Assembly (NCBI RefSeq): GCF_907164555.1
Contig: NZ_CAJQZC010000004.1
Coordinates: 186,001-250,000, forward strand
Direction: 5' to 3'
Source of the DNA: Paraburkholderia saeva
GTDB lineage: Bacteria; Pseudomonadota; Gammaproteobacteria; Burkholderiales; Burkholderiaceae
Length of the DNA stretch: 64,000 nt
Shown here: positions 59,441 to 64,000 of the stretch, in pieces
Numbering within the stretch: the stretch's first letter is position 1
Layout of the letters: each line of letters starts with the position of its first letter
Translations under genes and position numbers: made by a program
The notes under the pieces: generated by a model
What the model was told of the DNA's origin: nothing
What the model saw: the letters and a program-made list of their open reading frames with translations, nothing else
Database searches by the model: none

Positions 59441-59842
59441 CTATTTGTTTGCCGGCGCCGCGGCTGCCGCGGTCTTGCTGACGCCACAGACCTTATAGGC
59501 CTCGGACTGCAGCGTGAGGAATTTCTTCGACTGCGCCCGCGCCCGGTCGACGCGGAATTCGGCGCCGCCTTCGCCGCCGAGCGTCGCATACTTCGCGAAC
59601 GTGGACTGCTCAACGAAATCGTCATACGGCAGCGCGGCCGCGATATGGTCGATGGCGCATGAACACTTGTAGACGTTGGCGAAGTCGTGGCCGTTGTCGT
59701 CCATGCAGCCGAGCACGTATTCGACCCGTCCCTGGGTGGGATAGTCGTGACCTTGCGCCGCGTTCTGCGCGGGCGAAACCGCCGGCGCCACAGCCAGCAC
59801 GCAGCACGCGAGCACCAGCAGCGCGCGACAGGGTGAAGTCAT
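59441..59842 (-). CDS. Periplasmic cysteine-containing small protein
   Basis: A 133-residue protein with a signal peptide ending near VSPAQN. The mature part has VLGCMDDNGHDFANVYKCSCAIDHIA, with three Cys in a tight group, and a fourth Cys near the end (YKVCGVS). No haem motif CXXCH is present. It lies 88 bp downstream of fae on the same strand. I recall no named family; disulfide-stabilised periplasmic accessory of alcohol oxidation is a guess. Confidence 0.7.
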   Translation of the reverse strand: MTSPCRALLVLACCVLAVAPAVSPAQNAAQGHDYPTQGRVEYVLGCMDDNGHDFANVYKCSCAIDHIAAALPYDDFVEQSTFAKYATLGGEGGAEFRVDRARAQSKKFLTLQSEAYKVCGVSKTAAAAAPANK

Positions 59843-59930
59843 GCCGGAACCTCGTTGTCAATGCATCGATCTGCGTTCGCCGCGGCGAGGCTCGATGCGG
59901 GTCTCGCCGCCGCTCTGGCGGGTTTTGCGC

Positions 59931-60440
59931 CTAGTTGGCCGCGAACGGATGGGCGGCGCCGGCCTTCTTCGCGACTACCTCCGCCGCGCTTGGTTCGCCG
60001 GCTACCGCGCGCTGGATCGCTTCGCGGGTCGCCTTGTAGTTGTACTCCTGAATCTTCTTGTCGTCGTCGGCCTGCCAGTGGATGAAGACGCCGACGCATA
60101 CGAACAGGTCGTCTGCTTCGTCCTTCGGGATCGTGCCGTCTTCGACGCTGTCGGCCACCGCGAGCGCGACCGCATGCTGCGCCGGGCCGAACATCTGCAC
60201 GGCCTGTTTCGCACCCTTGATCGTCACCTTGTTGAACATCACGGTGTTCGGCTTGGTAAGCAGGTTCGGCGCGACAACTGCCAGCAATGACGTGAAGCCG
60301 TCTTTGTTGTTCGTTAGCGCGTGGCAGAACGCGGTCTCGGCAGCAGAACCTCGCGGTCCGATCAGCAAATCGATGTGCGCAACCTCGTTGCCGTCGCCGA
60401 CCAGCGACTCTCCTACCATGACGCGGTTGATCTTGGCCAT
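59931..60440 (-). CDS. fae: Formaldehyde-activating enzyme
   Basis: A 169-residue enzyme that condenses formaldehyde with H4MPT to methylene-H4MPT. The ATG at 60440 follows GGAGG. Family segments are [19 protein letters not shown], the catalytic-His-type region [29 protein letters not shown] and [19 protein letters not shown]. Located in the mch-side operon of cofactor genes, about 190 bp after the CitG-like gene, so it may have its own promoter. Confidence 0.97.
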   Translation of the reverse strand: MAKINRVMVGESLVGDGNEVAHIDLLIGPRGSAAETAFCHALTNNKDGFTSLLAVVAPNLLTKPNTVMFNKVTIKGAKQAVQMFGPAQHAVALAVADSVEDGTIPKDEADDLFVCVGVFIHWQADDDKKIQEYNYKATREAIQRAVAGEPSAAEVVAKKAGAAHPFAAN

Positions 60441-60552
60441 GCTGTTCCTCCAGTGATTGTGTACAGGATGTGTCGGACTGCGTTCAATTCGCGACGCCGC
60501 AAAGACGGCCGCGCAAGACGTGGAAGAGCGCCACGCTAAGCCAGGTGTTCCT

Positions 60553-60569
60553 AACATGTTCCGTGCCAA
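60553..60569 (-). promoter_or_regulatory. Tentative -24-like promoter of fae
   Basis: On the minus strand TTGGCACGGAACATGTT has a consensus -24 element but GT instead of GC at -12. The pattern resembles the site at 42640-42655 upstream of the ATP-grasp gene. It lies about 113 bases upstream of fae. Confidence 0.3.
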
Positions 60570-60631
60570 TCGGGCCCACGATGTGTGCCGCACTGCATCA
60601 CGTGCGTGTGTCCGGGCGTACCGGTTGCCCT

Positions 60632-61516
60632 TCAGATGCCGTTGAGTACGCCGTCGATAAAGAGCGTCGCGACCGTCAGGTCGGCGCTCGTGCCCGGATT
60701 GATGCCGCGCGCTTTCAGTTCCGTGTCCCAGCGGGCGAGCGCTTTCGCTGCCATTGCGTTGTTCGCGTGGGGCGCTTCGCGGCGCTCGAGGCGCCATTGC
60801 GCGTGCAGACGCTGTGCTTCGCGCGTGACACTTTGCGCCACCGTCTCACCGTGCTTGCGCACAATGTGCGAATCGGGCCAGCGGCTCAGGTACGTGAGAA
60901 ACACATCGAGTGTGACGACGGGTGCCGGCGTTTCGTGCGGCCATTCACGCGCCGCGGCGCGGTAGATGTCGAACACGTCGCGAAAGCCTTCGGCGTATTG
61001 ACGCGCGATGCTGTCGCGCGCGGCGGCGAGCATCATCGCTTCGCGCAGCGACACCGTGGGTTCCGCGTGGACCGTCTGCTCGGGCGCGTCGCCCAGACCG
61101 CCCGGGTTCGCAAGCGCGATCGCGCGGTACGCCGCGCGTGCGTCGTCGATATCGAGCGCGGCGAGGGCCGCCCCGGTGGCGGCCTGCCAGGAAGCGGCGT
61201 CGGGCGGGGCGGGCGTTGTTTCGAGCGCGGCCGCGAGCGGCGCGATCAACAGCACGATGCCAAGGTTCGTATTGCAGGCGACGCGTGCGCGCGTCAGCGT
61301 GACCGCCTCGAAAATGCGCGCGCCGATTGCTGCACTGCGGCTAAACAATGCGTTCGCTGCCGCCGTCGCGCTTTCGATGAAAAGCACCGATGTCATGCCG
61401 TGTCCTGCGCTCTCGACGCTGACGTTGCCGGGCTTCGCCGTTTCGACGTCGAGCCGGCAGGCGCGCAGGAACGCGGCCCGTGCGCGTGCGTCGGTGACTT
61501 CGTCAGACGCCTGCAT
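60632..61516 (-). CDS. Triphosphoribosyl-dephospho-CoA synthase-like protein (CitG family)
   Basis: A 294-residue protein of the CitG/MdcB family ([47 protein letters not shown]). CitG makes the prosthetic group of citrate or malonate lyase; no such lyase is nearby. Homologues occur in bacterial H4MPT clusters, where transfer of a ribosyl group from ATP would suit pterin-cofactor assembly. That is inference. The start at 61516 overlaps the preceding ATP-grasp gene by 14 bp. Confidence 0.85.
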   Translation of the reverse strand: MQASDEVTDARARAAFLRACRLDVETAKPGNVSVESAGHGMTSVLFIESATAAANALFSRSAAIGARIFEAVTLTRARVACNTNLGIVLLIAPLAAALETTPAPPDAASWQAATGAALAALDIDDARAAYRAIALANPGGLGDAPEQTVHAEPTVSLREAMMLAAARDSIARQYAEGFRDVFDIYRAAAREWPHETPAPVVTLDVFLTYLSRWPDSHIVRKHGETVAQSVTREAQRLHAQWRLERREAPHANNAMAAKALARWDTELKARGINPGTSADLTVATLFIDGVLNGI

Positions 61517-62531
61517 GACCGCCGCCTGCGAGCGGCACGGCGTTGAGCGCTCCATCACGCGAAGCGGCGAGCTTGCGATCCAGCAGATCGTCGACGAGCA
61601 ACGCGGCGATATCCTGCGACGTCACCGATTGCAGGCCGCGCCACGCCGCGACACCGTTGACTTCCAGCACGAGCGGGCACGACGCGTCGTCGGGATCGGG
61701 GATCAGATCGACACCCGCATAGTCAAGGCCGAGCGCGATCGTTGCGCGCACGGCGATGTCGGCGAGCGGGTCGTCGAGCGTAGCGGGCACACACGTGGCG
61801 CCCTGCGCGAAGTTGTGAATCCAGCCTTTCCCGCCGGTTCGCCGCATGGCCGCGACGGCACGCCCGCCGACCACGAGCACGCGCCAGTCGAAGCCCTGCG
61901 GCCCGCCATCGACATAGCGCTGCAGATACGCCACATGCCGGTACGCGCCAAGCGGCGGCAACGGTATGAGCGTGCCGCCCGCGTGAGCGTGTCCGCGCCC
62001 TCGACCAGCCACGGCGCCGAGCCGGCGCAGGCCTTTGCCCTGCGATCCGAACAGCGGCTTGAGCACGACCTGACGGCCGGCGGCGGCCTCGCGCATCAGC
62101 ACGCGCTGCGCGCAGGCCGTCGATTCGGCGGCCCACGTCGCTGGCGTGGGTACACCGTGACGGTTGAGCAGGAAACTCGTCATCGACTTGTCGACGCTGC
62201 GTTCGATCGCGCGCGCGTCGTTGTAGACCGGCACGCCGCATTCGCGCAGCGCGTGCAGGATGCCGAGACGCAGCGTCACCTGTTCGAACGTGCCGCCCGC
62301 GATGCCGCGCACGAACACCGCGTCGGGCAGCGTATGGCCGAAGCCGGGCAGCGCGAGCCCGTACGGCGCCCACGTCGTGTCGATGCGGCAATCCGCGAGA
62401 TCGACGCAGCGGGCTTCGACGCCGCGCGCGCGAAACGCGCGCCTGAGTCGCGTGGTGTGCCAGCCGGTCTCGTCGGTCATGATCGCGACGCGCAGGCCGG
62501 TTGACGGCACAAGGTCAGGCATGCTGCTCAT
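61503..62531 (-). CDS. ATP-grasp ligase, RimK/MptN-like
   Basis: A 342-residue ATP-grasp protein (VYNDARAIERSVDKSMTSFLL, VVLKPLFGSQGKGLRRL, DYAGVDLIPDP and VLEVNGVAAWRGLQ). Related archaeal MptN and CofF add glutamate to H4MPT or coenzyme F420. The start at 62531 overlaps the mch stop (ATGA). A role in finishing the H4MPT side chain is inference from family and place. Confidence 0.85.
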   Translation of the reverse strand: MSSMPDLVPSTGLRVAIMTDETGWHTTRLRRAFRARGVEARCVDLADCRIDTTWAPYGLALPGFGHTLPDAVFVRGIAGGTFEQVTLRLGILHALRECGVPVYNDARAIERSVDKSMTSFLLNRHGVPTPATWAAESTACAQRVLMREAAAGRQVVLKPLFGSQGKGLRRLGAVAGRGRGHAHAGGTLIPLPPLGAYRHVAYLQRYVDGGPQGFDWRVLVVGGRAVAAMRRTGGKGWIHNFAQGATCVPATLDDPLADIAVRATIALGLDYAGVDLIPDPDDASCPLVLEVNGVAAWRGLQSVTSQDIAALLVDDLLDRKLAASRDGALNAVPLAGGGHAGV

Positions 62532-63565
62532 GGCGTGCCCCTCGCGCCCCATTGCGCCTGCAGCAGCGCCGCGTTGACGCGTCCGCCGTGATGCGTCGCG
62601 CCGCTTTCAAGGCTGCTGACCCACACTTCCGCCGGGGCAAAGAGCGCCGCGTCGATCTGGTAGAAATCGTAGTTGAACGACGCGAAGATCTCCGCGAACG
62701 GACGCCCGTAATCGCGTGCATTCGAGGAAGGCAGTTCCGCCGCCAGACGTCTCGCAACCGCATCCTGTCGCACGGTGAGATGCACGCGCCCGCCGTACAG
62801 GATGGCGTCGTTGGTGCGGCCCATCGCCTGAATACCGTCGGGCGCGGGCGGCGGCAGCGGCGCCGCGCCGCTTGCCTCGACGACCTCGTGCAGATCGACA
62901 CCGAGTACGTGCGTCTTGTGCAGCGCAACTTCGACGACGCGCGCAACGACCTGTACCGTCCCCGCTACAGCCTGTGTCGGCGTGACGATCAGCGTGAGCC
63001 GCTCTGGCGCGAGGCCGCAGTCGCGCACGACCTTGTCGATGACGACGGGCGGCGGCAGGCGGTCCACTTCCAGCACCAGCGCGCCACGGTCGTGCCGGTC
63101 GCGATAGCCGAGTTCAGTGAAGAGATCCTCCTTGCCGGCCAGCGCGCGCGCCGGTCCCGAGCCGAGCGAAAAGAACTTCTTGCCGCCCGTCTGTTCCTTC
63201 GTCGCCGAGAGGCTCCAGCCGGCGTACTGGCTACCGAGGCAGGCGATTACCGGCGACGACGTCCGCACGTCGATCGTGACCGGCCAGAACGGCTCCGCCT
63301 CCGCGTTCATGTGCGTGGTTACATGTCCGAGGCCACCCATGCAGATGCGCGCAACCAGCAGCCCGGCCTCGATGCTGCCTGGTGCCTCGATGCCCGCATC
63401 GACGATGACCGTGCCCGCGTCGGTGCGCGTTGTCGCGACACGCAGTTGTGCCGCTTCGTCGATGAGTTGCGCGACGAGCGGCGCGCTGAGTGCGTTGACG
63501 CTCAGCGCGGGCGTGGACGGCGGGCCGGACGGCGTGCCGGAAGGATCAGCCGGGGATGACGTCAT
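62528..63565 (-). CDS. mch: Methenyl-H4MPT cyclohydrolase
   Basis: A 345-residue enzyme that opens methenyl-H4MPT to formyl-H4MPT, between MtdB and Fhc. Family segments are VDAGIEAPGSIEAGLLVARICMGGLG, SPVIACLGSQYAGW, FFSLGSGPARALAGKE and GRTNDAILYGG. The start at 63565 lies inside the end of the preceding ATP-grasp gene (20-bp overlap), and its stop overlaps the next start by 4 bases. Confidence 0.96.
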   Translation of the reverse strand: MTSSPADPSGTPSGPPSTPALSVNALSAPLVAQLIDEAAQLRVATTRTDAGTVIVDAGIEAPGSIEAGLLVARICMGGLGHVTTHMNAEAEPFWPVTIDVRTSSPVIACLGSQYAGWSLSATKEQTGGKKFFSLGSGPARALAGKEDLFTELGYRDRHDRGALVLEVDRLPPPVVIDKVVRDCGLAPERLTLIVTPTQAVAGTVQVVARVVEVALHKTHVLGVDLHEVVEASGAAPLPPPAPDGIQAMGRTNDAILYGGRVHLTVRQDAVARRLAAELPSSNARDYGRPFAEIFASFNYDFYQIDAALFAPAEVWVSSLESGATHHGGRVNAALLQAQWGARGTP

Positions 63566-64000
63566 GGGCGCTCTCGTGACAGGTTGCGATACGTTGCAGA
63601 AGACGCGTGCGTTCACGTTCCAGCGCATGCGGGACGTCGTCGGCCGAACGCGCGGTGACTTCCAGCGTGCAGACCGGCTGGCCGGCTTCGATGCGCGTCC
63701 CCGGCTGCGGGACGTCGCGACAGACCGGATCGTCAAGGCAGGCGTCGCTGAACGCCTGCGTGACGGTAAAGCCGTGCGGCGCGAACAGCACACGCTGGCC
63801 GGCATGGGGGCCGGTTCGATCGGGCGGCATGGCATGCCCGCGCACGAACTCGGGGAACTTGCCGTGCAGACACGCATCGATGTGACAGGCGATCAGGCCG
63901 CGCGGCCACAGTGCGGGCCACGCCCGTTCGTACAGCGCCATCGTCGACGATGGACGCGCGTTGATCTCCAGCACCTGTACCGATTCGCCGTCGAGCATGA
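63546..64000 (-). CDS. ATP-grasp protein, C-terminal part (cut by window end)
   Basis: Only the C-terminal 151 residues are visible; the gene runs past the window edge. The end of an ATP-grasp domain shows in VQVLEINARPSSTMALYE, where Glu and Asn bind metal. A further C-terminal domain contains GTRIEAGQPVCTLEV. Paired ATP-grasp genes beside mch are a known feature of methylotroph H4MPT clusters. Coupled to mch by a 20-bp overlap. Confidence 0.75.
   Translation of the reverse strand, partial: MLDGESVQVLEINARPSSTMALYERAWPALWPRGLIACHIDACLHGKFPEFVRGHAMPPDRTGPHAGQRVLFAPHGFTVTQAFSDACLDDPVCRDVPQPGTRIEAGQPVCTLEVTARSADDVPHALERERTRLLQRIATCHESAHDVIPG

Overview
The window reads as a chromosomal segment of a beta-proteobacterium of the Burkholderia/Paraburkholderia/Caballeronia group. 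GC content is high with strong G/C third-position bias. It carries pqqBCDE, a form I red-type cbbLSXFPA operon and the tetrahydromethanopterin (H4MPT) formaldehyde-oxidation genes known from this group. No rRNA, tRNA, CRISPR array, transposase or integrase was recognised. The genus is inference from gene content and protein style; no alignment was run.

Region A (about 250-21820) looks like a dedicated peptide-export system. Five small proteins (251-481, 678-962, 1051-1326, 7500-7775, 19645-19932) share a bacteriocin-type leader ending in GG and carry cargo without cysteine. Around them lie a membrane Ser/Thr kinase, a caspase/formylglycine-enzyme-like fusion, two tandem DUF4399 proteins, a TolC/NodT outer-membrane factor, a membrane protein with two FHA domains, an HlyD adaptor, a parvulin, a C39-peptidase ABC exporter with two N-terminal cNMP-binding domains, a sigma-54 activator and a PP2C phosphatase. 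Three of the peptide transcripts start at -24/-12 (sigma-54) sequences, matching the activator in the cluster. A kinase/phosphatase/FHA triad is best known from type VI secretion; here no type VI genes are visible and the triad sits on a type I/C39 exporter. An LRAT-like protein and two small unknown proteins follow.

Region B (21839-26828) is a small stress/ion block: a CLC chloride channel with its MarR regulator, an HPP-family CBS membrane protein and NnrS, with FNR-like and other palindromic sites in the gaps.

Region C (27067-64000) is a C1-oxidation and CO2-fixation island. It holds a PQQ-associated DUF protein and beta-propeller, a TonB receptor, a histidine kinase and response regulator, pqqEDCB with a cytochrome b561, fhcBADC (formyltransferase/hydrolase), methylofuran-type cofactor genes, a stand-alone pqqA behind a sigma-54-like promoter, cbbLSXFPA, a second sigma-54 activator translationally coupled to dmrB and a DHPS-like gene, a dihydroneopterin aldolase, fae, mch and several ATP-grasp/CitG-like cofactor genes. 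Together these support oxidation of methanol-type substrates through a PQQ enzyme (not in this window) to formaldehyde, then H4MPT-bound C1, formate and CO2, with carbon recovered by RuBisCO. mtdB, cbbR and a methanol dehydrogenase gene were not seen and may lie outside the window.
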